The notes: generated by a model not told the origin, from the sequence alone. A stretch of 64,000 bases of DNA from Colivivens sp964452915 (GCA_964452915.1 CAYVNW010000009.1:1-64000), one strand, 5' to 3'. Positions 44,376-54,499 are shown, counted from the stretch's first letter. Made by a program: numbers and translations.

Positions 44376-46223
44376 ATGGCAGATAAAGAAAAACTCTTCT
44401 CGGAGTTCCAGGCCCCTACCACCCAGGAATGGCTCGACAAAATCCAGGTGGACCTGAAAGGTGCGGACTTCAACAAGAGGTTGGTTTGGAGAACCAACGA
44501 AGGCTTCAACGTACAGCCTTTCTACCGCAGGGAAGACCTCAAGAACCTTAAAGCGGTTGACTCTCTTCCTGGCGAATTCCCTTATATCAGAGGAAACAAG
44601 AAGGATAACAACCTGTGGTTTGTCCGTCAGAATATTGACGCGTCCGACCTCAAACAGGCTCACGACAAGGCTCTCGACATCCTCATGAAAGGTATCGACT
44701 CGCTTGGATTTAAAATTCCTTTCGATCTCGTTACTAAGGAAAACATAGAGGCCCTTCTTGACGGCATCGAACCACAGTATGTGGAACTCAACTTCAAGAC
44801 ATGTCCTAAGAAGGTTATTGAACTTGCTCACATCTTGGTTGACATCTACAAGTCGAAGGGTGCTGATCTTAGTAAGTGCGTGGGCTCTATAGAATTCGAC
44901 CCAATTGCTAAGATCCTTAAAGCTGGCAAACTCTGTGGCGACAAGATTACTATCGCAAGTAACTTGATAGAAGCTCTTGCTGAACTTCCTAATTATCGTT
45001 GCATAACTGTTGATTCACTCTTGCTAAACAATGCGGGTGCTTACATCTACCAAGAACTCGGTTACGCACTTGCATGGGGAAATGAATACCTTCAGCAAAT
45101 CACAGATGCAGGTGTTCCTGCCGACGAGGTGGCTAAACGGATAAAGTTTAATATGGGCATCAGCGTGAACTACTTCATGGAAATTGCTAAATTCCGTGCC
45201 GCTCGTCTGCTTTGGTCTCAAATAGTTTCTCAATATACGGAGAACGAGGAAGTTGCTAAGATGCACGTATGTGCCACTACTTCTACTTACAACCAGACTG
45301 TATTCGACAGTTATGTAAACCTGCTCCGCAGTCAGACCGAAACCATGTCGGCTGCCCTGTCAAACGTTGAGTCGATCGTTGTCACTCCATTCGACCAGAC
45401 ATACGAAAAGCCAACAGACTTCTCTGAACGTATTGCCCGCAACCAGCAGTTACTGCTTAAGGAAGAGGCTCACTTTGACAAGATTGTTGATGTGGCTGGC
45501 GGATCTTACTACGTTGAACACCTCACCGATGCAATAGCTGAACAAGCATGGAAGTTGTTCCTCGATGTTGAGGCAGAGGGAGGATTCCTTAAGGAAGCCA
45601 ACGAAGGTAAAATACAGGATACTATCAACGAGACAAACAAAAACCGTCATGCAAACGCTGCAAAGCGTAAGGAGTTCATGCTCGGAACCAACCAGTTCCC
45701 TAACTTCAATGAGAGGAGTGAAGGAAAACGCCCAATCGAATCATCTGTTTGTAAGTGTGGTGAGGGTGAAGCAGCTGTCAGCAAACTCAACAGCGAGCGG
45801 CTTGCAAGCGAATTCGAAACTCTTCGTCTCGCTACCGAAAGCGCACCAAAACAGCCTGTCGCTTTCATGCTCACTATCGGAAACCTTGCTATGCGTCAGG
45901 CAAGAGCTCAGTTCTCTTGTAACTTCCTCGCTGCAGCAGGCTACAAGGTAATCGACAACCTGGGATTTGCTACTGTTGAAGAAGGTGTTGAGGCTGCAGT
46001 CAAGGCAGATGCCGACATCGTAGTCCTTTGTTCAAGCGATGATGAGTACGCTGAATACGCCATCCCTGCCTATAAGGCTCTTAACGGACGGGCAATCTAC
46101 ATTGTAGCAGGTGCTCCTGCATGTATGGAAGACCTTAAAGCCGCAGGCATAGAAAACTTCATACATGTACGCAGCAACCAACTTGAAACTCTTCGTGAAT
46201 TTAACGCTAAACTGGGAATCTGA
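44376..46223 (+). CDS. mutA: methylmalonyl-CoA mutase small subunit
   Basis: The 615-residue protein matches the small (beta) subunit of methylmalonyl-CoA mutase. The N-terminal barrel part has [20 protein letters not shown] and [17 protein letters not shown]-barrel-like core follows, and then a flavodoxin-like C-terminal domain ([35 protein letters not shown]) that lacks the D-x-H-x-x-G cobalamin motif, as expected for this subunit. Together with MutB it interconverts succinyl-CoA and methylmalonyl-CoA, on the path to propionate in Bacteroidales. The next gene starts two bases after its stop. Confidence 0.95.
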   Translation: MADKEKLFSEFQAPTTQEWLDKIQVDLKGADFNKRLVWRTNEGFNVQPFYRREDLKNLKAVDSLPGEFPYIRGNKKDNNLWFVRQNIDASDLKQAHDKALDILMKGIDSLGFKIPFDLVTKENIEALLDGIEPQYVELNFKTCPKKVIELAHILVDIYKSKGADLSKCVGSIEFDPIAKILKAGKLCGDKITIASNLIEALAELPNYRCITVDSLLLNNAGAYIYQELGYALAWGNEYLQQITDAGVPADEVAKRIKFNMGISVNYFMEIAKFRAARLLWSQIVSQYTENEEVAKMHVCATTSTYNQTVFDSYVNLLRSQTETMSAALSNVESIVVTPFDQTYEKPTDFSERIARNQQLLLKEEAHFDKIVDVAGGSYYVEHLTDAIAEQAWKLFLDVEAEGGFLKEANEGKIQDTINETNKNRHANAAKRKEFMLGTNQFPNFNERSEGKRPIESSVCKCGEGEAAVSKLNSERLASEFETLRLATESAPKQPVAFMLTIGNLAMRQARAQFSCNFLAAAGYKVIDNLGFATVEEGVEAAVKADADIVVLCSSDDEYAEYAIPAYKALNGRAIYIVAGAPACMEDLKAAGIENFIHVRSNQLETLREFNAKLGI

Positions 46224-46225
46224 TT

Positions 46226-48388
46226 ATGAGACATAACTTTAATGATATAGACATTTATGCTGGCATCAAGGCTAAGAATGGCCAACAATGGCAAAAAGAC
46301 AATCATATAGTTGCCAGCTGGAGAACCCCTGAACAAATAGATATTCAGCCGGTTTATACGAAAGAAGACCTGGAGGAAATGGAGCATCTTGACTTTGCTG
46401 CTGGTATTCCTCCTTATCTTCGCGGACCGTATTCTATGATGTATCCGTTCCGTCCTTGGACTATTCGTCAGTACGCTGGTTTCTCTACTGCTGAGGAATC
46501 TAATGCTTTCTACCGTCGTAACCTGGCTTCAGGTCAGAAAGGACTTTCTGTAGCATTCGACCTTCCTACGCACCGTGGCTACGACCCAGACAACGAACGT
46601 GTAGTTGGTGATGTCGGTAAGGCAGGAGTGTCGATTTGCAGCGTTGAAAACATGAAGCGTCTGTTCGAAGGCATACCACTCAACAAAATGTCTGTTTCAA
46701 TGACTATGAACGGTGCTGTGTTGCCTATCCTGGCTTTCTATATTGTTTCAGGACTGGAACAAGGTGCTAAATTGGAAGAAATGGCAGGTACCATTCAGAA
46801 TGATATATTGAAAGAGTTCATGGTGCGTAATACTTATATCTACCCACCTGCTTTCTCAATGAAAATCATTGCCGACATCTTTGAATACACATCACAAAAG
46901 ATGCCTAAATTCAACTCAATATCAATCTCCGGCTATCACATGCAGGAAGCAGGCGCAACTGCCGACATCGAGCTCGCCTACACGCTTACCGACGGTATGG
47001 AGTATTTGCGTGCAGGTGTCAACGCAGGTATAGACATCGATGCCTTCGCACCTCGTCTGTCGTTCTTCTGGGCAATCGGAATGAACCACTTTATGGAAAT
47101 CGCTAAGATGCGTGCAGGACGTGTGTTGTGGGCTAAGATTGTGAAGAGTTTTGGAGCTAAGAATCCTAAATCAATGGCTTTGCGTACTCACTCGCAGACT
47201 TCTGGATGGTCGCTCACCGAACAAGACCCGTTCAACAACGTAGGACGTACTTGTATCGAAGCAATGGCAGCAGTTCTCGGTCACACACAGTCACTGCATA
47301 CAAATGCACTCGACGAGGCAATTGCCTTGCCTACCGACTTCTCTGCCCGTATTGCTCGTAATACACAGATATACATACAGAATGAAACTCTTGTATGTAA
47401 GCAAATTGACCCGTGGGCAGGATCGTACTATGTGGAAACTCTCACCAACGAACTTATACATAAGGCTTGGGAGCACATACAGGAAATCGAGAAACTTGGC
47501 GGTATGGCTAAAGCTATTGAAACAGGTCTGCCAAAAATGCGTATAGAGGAAGCTGCCGCCCGTGCTCAAGCTCGTATCGACTCGGGTACACAAACCATTG
47601 TCGGTATCAACAAGTATCGCCTCGACCACGAAGACCCTATTGATATTCTCGAAATCGACAACACTGCGGTACGCAAACAACAGGAAGAGTCGCTTGCCAA
47701 ACTGCGTGCAAACCGCGACGAAGCTGCCTGTAAGCAAGCTCTTGCCGACATCACAGCATGTGTTCAAGAATTCAAAGAAGGCAAGAAGAGTGAGCACAAC
47801 TTGCTCGACCTTGCTGTAAAAGCTGCGGCTCTCCGCTGTACTCTCGGTGAAATTTCGGATGCATGCGAAGCCGTTGTGGGACGTTACAAAGCAATCATAA
47901 GAACAATCAGCAACGTGTATAGCTCAGAAAGTAAGTCAAGCGACATGTTCAAGGAAGCATGCAAGCTGACAGAAGAATTCGCACAGAAGAACGGACGGCG
48001 CCCTCGTATCATGATAGCTAAAATGGGACAGGACGGACACGACCGTGGTGCAAAAGTAGTGGCAACAGGATATGCCGACTGTGGATTCGACGTTGATATG
48101 GGACCATTGTTCCAGACTCCGGCTGAATCAGCGCGTCAGGCAGTAGAGAACGATGTCGACGTGCTCGGTGTCAGTTCGCTTGCAGCCGGTCATAAGACAC
48201 TTATTCCTCAGGTTATCGAGGAGCTGAAGAAGTTAGGCCGTGAGGACATACTTATCACTGCCGGTGGTGTCATACCGGCACAAGACTATGACTTCCTCTA
48301 CAAGGTAGGCGTAGCAGCCATCTTCGGACCAGGAACCCCTGTCAGCAAGTCAGCGGTTGAGGTTATGAAGATTCTGAATCAAGACTAA
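46226..48388 (+). CDS. mutB: methylmalonyl-CoA mutase large subunit
   Basis: The 720-residue protein is the catalytic (alpha) subunit. The substrate barrel shows [20 protein letters not shown] and [20 protein letters not shown]. The C-terminal B12 domain has the base-off His605 in [13 protein letters not shown] (D602-x-H605-x-x-G608), then ISEL-like [15 protein letters not shown] and [12 protein letters not shown]. It catalyses the adenosylcobalamin-dependent rearrangement between succinyl-CoA and (R)-methylmalonyl-CoA. It starts two bases after mutA; the pair forms a heterodimer. A hairpin terminator follows. No meaB-type chaperone or epimerase is seen next to it. Confidence 0.97.
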   Translation: MRHNFNDIDIYAGIKAKNGQQWQKDNHIVASWRTPEQIDIQPVYTKEDLEEMEHLDFAAGIPPYLRGPYSMMYPFRPWTIRQYAGFSTAEESNAFYRRNLASGQKGLSVAFDLPTHRGYDPDNERVVGDVGKAGVSICSVENMKRLFEGIPLNKMSVSMTMNGAVLPILAFYIVSGLEQGAKLEEMAGTIQNDILKEFMVRNTYIYPPAFSMKIIADIFEYTSQKMPKFNSISISGYHMQEAGATADIELAYTLTDGMEYLRAGVNAGIDIDAFAPRLSFFWAIGMNHFMEIAKMRAGRVLWAKIVKSFGAKNPKSMALRTHSQTSGWSLTEQDPFNNVGRTCIEAMAAVLGHTQSLHTNALDEAIALPTDFSARIARNTQIYIQNETLVCKQIDPWAGSYYVETLTNELIHKAWEHIQEIEKLGGMAKAIETGLPKMRIEEAAARAQARIDSGTQTIVGINKYRLDHEDPIDILEIDNTAVRKQQEESLAKLRANRDEAACKQALADITACVQEFKEGKKSEHNLLDLAVKAAALRCTLGEISDACEAVVGRYKAIIRTISNVYSSESKSSDMFKEACKLTEEFAQKNGRRPRIMIAKMGQDGHDRGAKVVATGYADCGFDVDMGPLFQTPAESARQAVENDVDVLGVSSLAAGHKTLIPQVIEELKKLGREDILITAGGVIPAQDYDFLYKVGVAAIFGPGTPVSKSAVEVMKILNQD

Positions 48389-48402
48389 ACATCTTATATG
48401 GC

Positions 48403-48439
48403 AGGAAGGAGCGGGCTGTCCGTTCCTTCCTCAATTTTT
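48403..48439 (+). terminator. rho-independent terminator after mutB
   Basis: AGGAAGGAGCGG (48403-48414) pairs with CCGTTCCTTCCT (48420-48431) with one G-U pair and a 5-base loop; five T follow at 48435-48439. It lies 14 bases after the mutB stop. Confidence 0.8.
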
Positions 48440-48467
48440 ATATACACACAAAATCAACACACAGGCA

Positions 48468-49370
48468 ATGAACAACAAACTCAAGGGACACTTAGCGGCA
48501 GCTGCCTGCTACACCATATTCGGACTGAATATTGTAATGAACAAAGACGTGGCAAATTCAGCTGTCGTGTCGCCTTACGCTCTGTTCATGTTAAGAGCCG
48601 TTGGAGCAACAGCTTTGTTTTGGATGGTCTCGCTATTCATCCCTAAGGAGAAAATAGCTAAGAAAGATATGTTGAAAATCGTTGTGGCATCATTCCTCGG
48701 ACTGTTTGTCCCCCAAATGACCTTCCTTCTTGCTATTACCATGACAACATCCATAGATACATCCATACTTGGATCGTTCACTCCTATAATGACGATGTTC
48801 GTAGCTGCTATAGTACTGAAAGAGCCTGTCACTTTCAAGAAAGCAGGCGGAGTGGCACTGAGTTTCACTGGTGTCTTGCTATTGATACTTAATTCCGCCA
48901 GAAGCACAGGCGGAGTAGAGTCAACGTCACCCCACGGTATAGTATTGATGATGCTTAACGGACTCAGCTTTGCCATATATCTTGGTACATTCCGTCCGTT
49001 GATATCCCGATACAGCGTCATCACGTTCATGAAATGGATGTTCCTGTATTCCACTATTATATGTGCACCATTCTGTCTGACAGACACACTGCAGCTGGAT
49101 TACAGCAAGCTGACAGGTGTTCTACCGTGGGAAGTAGCCTACATAGTATTTTTCGCTACATTCGTAGCATATTTTCTTATTCCAATCGGTCAGAAACACC
49201 TTCGTCCCACTATCGTAAGCCTCTACTCCTACCTACAGCCAATCGTGGCAGTAATCATCAGCATCTGCACAGGTATGGACCGCCTGACATGGGAAAAAAT
49301 CCTCTCCACCATCTGCGTATTCGCCGGAGTGTGGATAGTCAGTACCAGCAAAGCCCGGAGAAAAACATAA
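48468..49370 (+). CDS. EamA-family (DMT) transporter
   Basis: The 300-residue protein has about ten membrane helices in two EamA halves. The first runs from GHLAAAACYTIFGLNIVMN to ALSFTGVLLLILNSA; the second goes from VLMMLNGLSFAIYLGTFRPL to STICVFAGVWIVSTSK. Typical motifs are FTPIMTMFVAAIVLKEP near 103-120 and YSYLQPIVAVIISI near 252. The family exports amino acids, metabolites or drugs. The substrate cannot be named. It lies 36 bases after the mutB terminator, so it is probably separately expressed, though no TAnnTTTG box was found. Confidence 0.9.
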   Translation: MNNKLKGHLAAAACYTIFGLNIVMNKDVANSAVVSPYALFMLRAVGATALFWMVSLFIPKEKIAKKDMLKIVVASFLGLFVPQMTFLLAITMTTSIDTSILGSFTPIMTMFVAAIVLKEPVTFKKAGGVALSFTGVLLLILNSARSTGGVESTSPHGIVLMMLNGLSFAIYLGTFRPLISRYSVITFMKWMFLYSTIICAPFCLTDTLQLDYSKLTGVLPWEVAYIVFFATFVAYFLIPIGQKHLRPTIVSLYSYLQPIVAVIISICTGMDRLTWEKILSTICVFAGVWIVSTSKARRKT

Positions 49371-49884
49371 AATAGTAAAGTGCAGGCAGAGTCTATGGCA
49401 CTGCGACATATAGTATTCTACCAACCATCCGTCAGCAACAGATGCCGGAGTGGGTCTCCAAGTGGAACTCCATCAAGCGAGCCGCATATCATAGCAAAAA
49501 AGGGGCGTGCATACCATACACTCCCTCTTTCATAAATGTCAGTGATTTTCACGCGCTTCGCAGATCAGCGACTGCGCCTCAGTGTTCCGACGACTTCCCC
49601 TCCTCGTCATACCGATATAGTGAGGAGTGATTCTTCAGTGCGCTATAATTGTGCAATGCCATAGCGCAATGATGCAATGTTATGAAGATCCACTCGGCCA
49701 AGGCCTTGGGATTACGGGTGTGGAAGTGGCACCTTTCCAAGGGGCTGTGGTGTGCCATGTCTCGGTCTACTGGTGCCATGTTGGTCCGGACGGGAAGCGT
49801 ATGGTGCAACATATATCAAAAAAATGTCCTCCCTATTCAGTCGGACTGGAATGGGGAGGACATAGTGGAAAACATGAAATCCAG
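49371..49884. other. intergenic region between convergent genes
   Basis: Short reading frames here (for example from about 49627 and 49682) have no family likeness and run into the antisense of the RND gene, so I do not call genes. TGCGCTAT at 49639-49646 and ATAGCGCA at 49661-49668 make a small inverted repeat. A minus-strand terminator lies at 49818-49863. Confidence 0.6.
49818..49863 (-). terminator. terminator of the RND-TolC chimera
   Basis: ATGTCCTCCC (49824-49833) and GGGAGGACAT (49854-49863) pair perfectly, with an extra inner stem (ATTCAGT/ACTGGAAT with one bulge). On the minus strand the hairpin is followed by a run of seven T (A at 49818-49824). It lies 22 bases beyond the chimera's stop. 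Confidence 0.8.
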
Positions 49885-52110
49885 TTACTCTCTGCCGCCA
49901 CCAAGTGCGGTGTATAAGTTTATGACCGACTGGATTTCATCGTACCGGTTTGCCGTCTCGTCGAGTTGGGCATTGAGTAGCGACTGCTGTGCTGTCAACA
50001 CTTCAAGGTATGTGGCATCTTTGAGTTCCTTCATCAGACTGACCGATTCGTATGCTTTTTTCAATGCGTCCACTTGGGATAAGTATAGGGTCCACTTTTC
50101 GCGTGCTTTTTGGTTTGCGTCGATGCAGTTGTTTACTTCATTACCTGCGTTGAGCAGAGCGTGCTGAAAGTTTGCCGATGCTATTTCTAATTCGTCTTTT
50201 GCCACTTTGCGCTGGGCTATCAGTTTGCCGTTTTGAAATATGGGTTGTACGAGCGAAGCGACAGCTTGCGCTATGGTGAATGCCGGATTGATGATTGCTT
50301 CCACTTTCTTCATTACGTTCCGGGTTTCTGAAAGAGTAGAGCCCGGAGACGTGCCGACGTTGACCATGATGACGCCTTGATCTTCTTGTGGCACAAGAGA
50401 TGTCTTTGTTGTCGACATGAGCCATACTAAAGCTACAAGGGCTATGACCAGTGCGTCCCAACAAATATAAGGATGGGCCATAACAGCCTTGACATAGCGT
50501 TTGTATTGCTTCATGGTCGCGTTAAAGCTTGTACGGTAAGCCAACTTGGTCCAGTTGTTGAGATTGCGGCGTTTGTATGCTTCCCTCAGATGATCGCTGT
50601 TGCCGGCATATTTGCTCGGACGCATCAGTATAGCACACAATGCAGGACAAAGGGTGAGCGAGTTGATGAGTGATAATCCGACTGCTGTTGCCATTGTTAT
50701 ACCGAACTGCGTATAGAACTTTCCGCTCGTTCCTCCCATGAAACAGACCGGAATGAACACTGCCATGAAGACAAGCGTGCAGGTGATGATGGCCATTGTT
50801 ACATCCGACATGGCATCCTTGCTCGCAAGATATGGCGACCTGTAGCCTGCTTCGAATTTCGACTGTACTGCCTCAACTACTACGATGGAATTGTCGACTA
50901 CTGTTCCGATTGCCAACACGAGTGCAAACAAGGTAAGTATGTTGATTGAGAACCCTGCGAGCTGCATGCAGGCAAACGTTCCAATTAGTGAGCATATTAT
51001 GGATATTGAAGGTATGAGGGTCGCCTTGAAGTCTTGCAGGAAGAAATATACTACAAGTACTACAAGTATGACGGCAATGATGAGTGTCCAAACAACGTTT
51101 TCGATAGACGCGAATAAGAAGTCGTTTGATGTCATCATGGTTACGAATTCAACTCCTTCAGGCAATTCCGCTGTTATCTCTTCCTTGAGTTTATCGATCT
51201 CGGAGTTTACTTCGGTAGCGTTGGCTCCGGCTACTTGCATGGTCATGAATGTGACGCCCGGGGCTCCATCGACTTGGCTGTCGAAGCCATAGGAAAGTGT
51301 ACCAAGCTCTACGTCTGCCACATCCTTAAGCAACAGAACAGATCCGTCCGGTTTTGAGGCGACGACGATGTTCTTGAATTCATCCACTGACTTCAACCGG
51401 CCTTTGTACTTCATGGTGATTTGATATGTGTTGTCAGAATTTTCTCCGAGCGAGCCTGTTGGAGCAACAATGTTCTGTTCGCCAAGCACTGCAGTAATCT
51501 GTGCAGGAACAAGTCCGTATTGTGCCATAACATCAGGCTTCATCCATATTCGCATTGAATAGATATCACCCAGGACAACAACTTCACCGACTCCCTGAAT
51601 GCGGCGGATTCGCGGTGCCACATTTATATCAAGATAGTTTGCAAGAAATGTCTTGTCGTACTTCCCTGAAGGCGAGGTAAGTGTACCTATTTGCAGCATG
51701 GAGTTCTGGCGTTTTACTACCGTGACTCTAATACGTGTCACTTCTGCCGGAAGCAATCCCAAAGCCATGGAGACTTTATTCTGAACATTGACGGTTGCCA
51801 TGTCTGGGTCTGTGCCTTGTTTGAAATAGACTACAATTTCACACGAGCCGTTATTGGATGCCTTACTTGTGATGTAATCCATATTTTCCACGCCGTTGAT
51901 GCTTTCTTCGAGTGGCATTATAACTGAGTTCATCACGGCTTCTGCGTCTGCCCCTGTATAGGTCGCCACGACGTATACTGTAGGTGGTGCAATATCGGGG
52001 TATTGTTCGACAGGAAGTGTGAAAAGCGAAATGGCTCCTACCATAAGTATGATGATTGAGATGGCACCTGCCATCACAGGCCGTTTGATAAAAACATTAC
52101 CTTTTCCCAT
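49885..52110 (-). CDS. chimeric ORF: N-terminal RND pump fused in frame to TolC C-terminus
   Basis: The 741-residue frame starts as an AcrB-type RND pump (MGKGNVFIKRPVMAGAIS; VVDNSIVVVEAV; the loop VPQEDQGVIMVNVGTSPGST). At about residue 605 it changes to the C-terminal part of a TolC/OprM-like channel: NPAFTIAQAVASLVQPIFQN, LLNAGNEVNNCIDA and YLEVLTAQQSLLNAQLDE, from residue 608 (50289) to the stop. A normal pump has about 1040 residues, so the second periplasmic loop and helices 8-12 are gone, and the first about 70% of the channel is gone too. The join VEAII-NPAF resembles both parents, as expected for a microhomology deletion. It cannot work as a normal pump. Either a real deletion of about 2-2.5 kb or an assembly collapse explains it. 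Confidence 0.8.
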   Translation of the reverse strand: MGKGNVFIKRPVMAGAISIIILMVGAISLFTLPVEQYPDIAPPTVYVVATYTGADAEAVMNSVIMPLEESINGVENMDYITSKASNNGSCEIVVYFKQGTDPDMATVNVQNKVSMALGLLPAEVTRIRVTVVKRQNSMLQIGTLTSPSGKYDKTFLANYLDINVAPRIRRIQGVGEVVVLGDIYSMRIWMKPDVMAQYGLVPAQITAVLGEQNIVAPTGSLGENSDNTYQITMKYKGRLKSVDEFKNIVVASKPDGSVLLLKDVADVELGTLSYGFDSQVDGAPGVTFMTMQVAGANATEVNSEIDKLKEEITAELPEGVEFVTMMTSNDFLFASIENVVWTLIIAVILVVLVVYFFLQDFKATLIPSISIICSLIGTFACMQLAGFSINILTLFALVLAIGTVVDNSIVVVEAVQSKFEAGYRSPYLASKDAMSDVTMAIITCTLVFMAVFIPVCFMGGTSGKFYTQFGITMATAVGLSLINSLTLCPALCAILMRPSKYAGNSDHLREAYKRRNLNNWTKLAYRTSFNATMKQYKRYVKAVMAHPYICWDALVIALVALVWLMSTTKTSLVPQEDQGVIMVNVGTSPGSTLSETRNVMKKVEAIINPAFTIAQAVASLVQPIFQNGKLIAQRKVAKDELEIASANFQHALLNAGNEVNNCIDANQKAREKWTLYLSQVDALKKAYESVSLMKELKDATYLEVLTAQQSLLNAQLDETANRYDEIQSVINLYTALGGGRE

Positions 52111-52120
52111 ATTGCCTCCT

Positions 52121-52309
52121 CTACTTTAACTTTGTTCCCGGACGAATCAAGCCTGCACCGTCGGCAAGAATCTCATCACCTTCATTCAATCCTGACACGA
52201 CCACAAATTGTTTGCCGTTCTTGCTACCGGCGCCGCACGATGCGACAATAAAGGTGCTGCACAATATGCACATACCAATAGTTTGGATTAAAAATCTTCT
52301 TTTTTCCAT
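52121..52309 (-). CDS. remnant of RND periplasmic adaptor (62 aa, internal deletion)
   Basis: The 62-residue frame joins a lipoprotein signal (TFIVASCGAGS, Cys25) to the last strand region of an RND adaptor (FVVVSGLNEGDEILADGAG then LIRPGTKLK). The lipoyl, hairpin and barrel domains, about 300 residues, are missing, yet the frame is open. It precedes the RND-TolC chimera by 10 bases, so the two are what is left of one adaptor-pump-channel operon. No function is expected unless the small lipoprotein has been reused. Confidence 0.65.
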   Translation of the reverse strand: MEKRRFLIQTIGMCILCSTFIVASCGAGSKNGKQFVVVSGLNEGDEILADGAGLIRPGTKLK

Positions 52310-52685
52310 TCTGCAAAATTAAATAATACGTGTGGGTAAATATGTGTTGACCCATTAATAATTTATGCTTATCAGACTACGACTGATTTTCCTCATTGGT
52401 CCCTCTGTCCTTTTAGTATTTTCTGTTCCCTTTTTGTTTGGATGGGAACGCCATGCGGGACTCATGTACGGTCAACATCTTGGTACTAAAAGCAGTGCAA
52501 AGTTACTGAATTTTGTGGATTACGTAAGCGTGATAAATTGTTTTCTTTGCTGTCTGCAATGGTATATAGGCTTATTGTATGTGCTCGGATGGATGACGGA
52601 TGTGCAACGAAAAATAAAAAAGCGTTGGGGCAATGCTTTTATACATTGTGCCTCAACGCTGGGTGGCTGTTTTGTTTGTTTTACC
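52310..52685. other. intergenic region between two minus-strand units
   Basis: A plus-strand frame of 115 codons from 52365 has hydrophobic runs, but no family likeness, no ribosome site, and overlaps the terminator at its end, so it is not called. TAACTTTG on the minus strand at 52498-52505 may be the -7 box for the decayed RND unit; TAATTTTG at 52314-52321 is too close to the ATG. Confidence 0.5.
52607..52660 (-). terminator. terminator of the histidine phosphatase gene
   Basis: AGCGTTGGGGCAATG (52621-52635) and CATTGTGCCTCAACGCT (52644-52660) form a long stem with small defects. On the minus strand it is followed by T-rich sequence (A-rich 52607-52621 on plus). It lies 25 bases past the phosphatase stop. 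Confidence 0.75.
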
Positions 52686-54002
52686 TTATCTTCGTCTGTT
52701 CTGCCGTTCTGACTTTGGGTATTTGGCATCAAAGTCTGCCAGCTTCTTTTGGAAATACGTTTTGAAGTCGGTCCATTTATAGTACGGGAAGTTGTCGGTA
52801 TGCAACGGTAGGGTTGCCTCTTGTTCGTTGAGTAATGCTTTGATAAGAATGTCACCGCCTGCTTTCTTCGGACGGTAGAATATCAGTTGTATGTTGCAAG
52901 CCATAGGATAGATTCGGTAGTTGACCCACTTGGTGTCGAGCGTTGACAAGTCTTCTACCTGGCGTCCGCAACTGTCGAGTTCGAGCAGACAGGCAAGTGG
53001 CATAACGCAGATTTCGTGTCCGAAGCGCAGTGTGGCTCCGTTCCAGTCGCGTTTGTCTACTATGGTGTCGGTTGTAGCAAGTATGTTTTTAAGCAGATTC
53101 TCCTGGCTGAATGGCATGATGCCGCCTGTCTGAGGGGCAGCACCGTAGCCTAAGTACCAGTCGATGTTCTTTATCTTCCAAAGGTCGTAGATCTCTTCTT
53201 TGGTGAACAGGTCCATAAAGTTGATATTTGTGTCGTGGCTTTGCATGTTGGTTGCCATCTCAAAAGTGTGGCGCATGAAGCCGTTGGCATCGATGCTGTC
53301 GCGTACGTATTGTGGGTCGTTGAATAGGAGTGAGCAGAAGCGTTCAGGATGTGCGTATTCTTTTTTGGCTTTTGCTACTGCCTGCTGGCGTGCGCGGTTG
53401 TTGCCCTGGCGTGCCACTTCACCGCTCCAGTTCTGGTTCAGATAGTATTGGAAGCTTTCGCTCACATCATTGTGCATTCGGGTGTTGGGGTTATAGGCCA
53501 TGATTTCCTCGCATTCGGCTTCCATGCTTAGGATGCAACGGATAACCACAGTGCTGCGTGCATCAACTTGGGGTGTGCCCTTGAACACTTCTGGAAAATT
53601 GTGGGCCATGCGCTTGCCTATGCCGTGGTGTTGGCGTTCGCCAACTGTGGTCAGGTCGCCAAGACGGCCGAAGGTGGTAGGGTAGAACTCCTGCATGTCC
53701 TTCAATACCTGCTTGCCTTTTGGGGTCAGCTTGCCGTAACTGTCGGCGGTCGCAAGTATTTCAATCAAGTTCGAATAATCCCAATCGCTCAATAGCCAGC
53801 GTGAGCCGTGACGGCCATAATGGCTGATGTAAAACGCCTCGTATCCCTTTGGGGTAGGTGTCAGAGGTTTTACCGGATCCAAATAAGCTAAATAATTTCC
53901 TCCTGCGCGTAGTGGATTCTCATAAATCTCCTCGCGTGCGGTCTGAGCTTGTAGCGCTATCGACGCTAAAGCTAATGTGAGTGTAAAACAAATTTTTTTC
54001 AT
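52686..54002 (-). CDS. histidine acid phosphatase (MINPP/phytase-like)
   Basis: The 438-residue protein starts at ATG 54002 with a signal peptide (CFTLTLALASIALQAQ). The catalytic motif of branch-2 histidine phosphatases is in ISHYGRHGSRW, and the proton donor lies in LRFGHEICVMPL. It also has DLTTVGERQHHGIGKRM and VDARSTVVIRCILSM. The layout recalls Bacteroidetes multiple inositol polyphosphate phosphatases, which remove phosphate from phytate in the periplasm or on vesicles. The donor motif is HE rather than HD or HAE, which favours MINPP-type enzymes. It has its own promoter and terminator, and is therefore a single-gene unit. Confidence 0.88.
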   Translation of the reverse strand: MKKICFTLTLALASIALQAQTAREEIYENPLRAGGNYLAYLDPVKPLTPTPKGYEAFYISHYGRHGSRWLLSDWDYSNLIEILATADSYGKLTPKGKQVLKDMQEFYPTTFGRLGDLTTVGERQHHGIGKRMAHNFPEVFKGTPQVDARSTVVIRCILSMEAECEEIMAYNPNTRMHNDVSESFQYYLNQNWSGEVARQGNNRARQQAVAKAKKEYAHPERFCSLLFNDPQYVRDSIDANGFMRHTFEMATNMQSHDTNINFMDLFTKEEIYDLWKIKNIDWYLGYGAAPQTGGIMPFSQENLLKNILATTDTIVDKRDWNGATLRFGHEICVMPLACLLELDSCGRQVEDLSTLDTKWVNYRIYPMACNIQLIFYRPKKAGGDILIKALLNEQEATLPLHTDNFPYYKWTDFKTYFQKKLADFDAKYPKSERQNRRR

Positions 54003-54044
54003 TTCAATTGTTTGAGTCGTTGATTCAACATTTTTATTGGGTGA

Positions 54045-54076
54045 CAAATTAAATAAAAATTATTTGATTCTGCAAG
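54045..54076 (-). promoter_or_regulatory. promoter of the histidine phosphatase gene
   Basis: On the minus strand CTTG (54073-54076), a 20-base spacer and TTAATTTG (54045-54052) fit the Bacteroidetes pattern with one change in each box. The ATG is 43 bases downstream. Confidence 0.5.
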
Positions 54077-54089
54077 CTTTCGGACATAA

Positions 54090-54122
54090 AATAAGCGGTG
54101 ATTTTTGAAATCACCGCTTATT
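54090..54122 (-). terminator. terminator of the tolC-adaptor-RND-PG0541 operon
   Basis: AATAAGCGGTGATTT (54090-54104) and its perfect complement (54108-54122) leave a 3-base loop. It lies 22 bases past the stop of the last gene of the operon and just upstream of the phosphatase promoter. Confidence 0.75.
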
Positions 54123-54144
54123 ACTGGTATTTAGTTGTCCTCGC

Positions 54145-54438
54145 TTATATGAATTGCTCTACGTTCCAGGTAAATGCCCGAAGTCCTAACAGGGGATTGT
54201 CGACATCGAGCTGATGTAAACGTTTCAAGAGGTTTGTTGCCTGTCCATCATCGACCACGGTGAGGATGGAACTGTTGAGTGACGGCCAAGCGTGGCTACC
54301 AAGGTGAGGCTCACCGGTATGACTGCCTTTGCCTCCGGTTTCATTGAATATAGTATAGCCTCTGATGTTGGTCGCTTCAAGAGCTTCTATAACGTTGTCC
54401 TGATGTGCCTGGTCGTATGATATGAATACTGCTTTCAT
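54145..54438 (-). CDS. PG0541-family transporter-associated protein
   Basis: The 97-residue protein is a small P-II-like (ferredoxin-fold) protein: MKAVFISYDQAHQDNVIEAL, NIRGYTIFNETGGKGSHTGE, then HAWPSLNSSILTVVDDG. This matches the family named after P. gingivalis PG0541, found beside RND pumps in Bacteroidales. A regulatory or sensing role for the pump is likely but unproved. It is the last gene of the operon, about 60 bases after the RND gene. Confidence 0.85.
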   Translation of the reverse strand: MKAVFISYDQAHQDNVIEALEATNIRGYTIFNETGGKGSHTGEPHLGSHAWPSLNSSILTVVDDGQATNLLKRLHQLDVDNPLLGLRAFTWNVEQFI

Positions 54439-54499
54439 CTCTAAGTTCTATTTTCTAAATTCTAAATACTAAGTTCTAAATGCAAAGTCTATGAAGGAC

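Noticed and set aside
49627..50167. overlapping plus-strand frames of 96 and 161 codons
   Set aside because: They run antisense into the RND-TolC chimera, have odd composition, and cover its terminator.
52365..52712. 115-codon plus-strand frame with hydrophobic stretches
   Set aside because: It has no family likeness, no ribosome site, and ends inside the minus-strand phosphatase gene and across its terminator.
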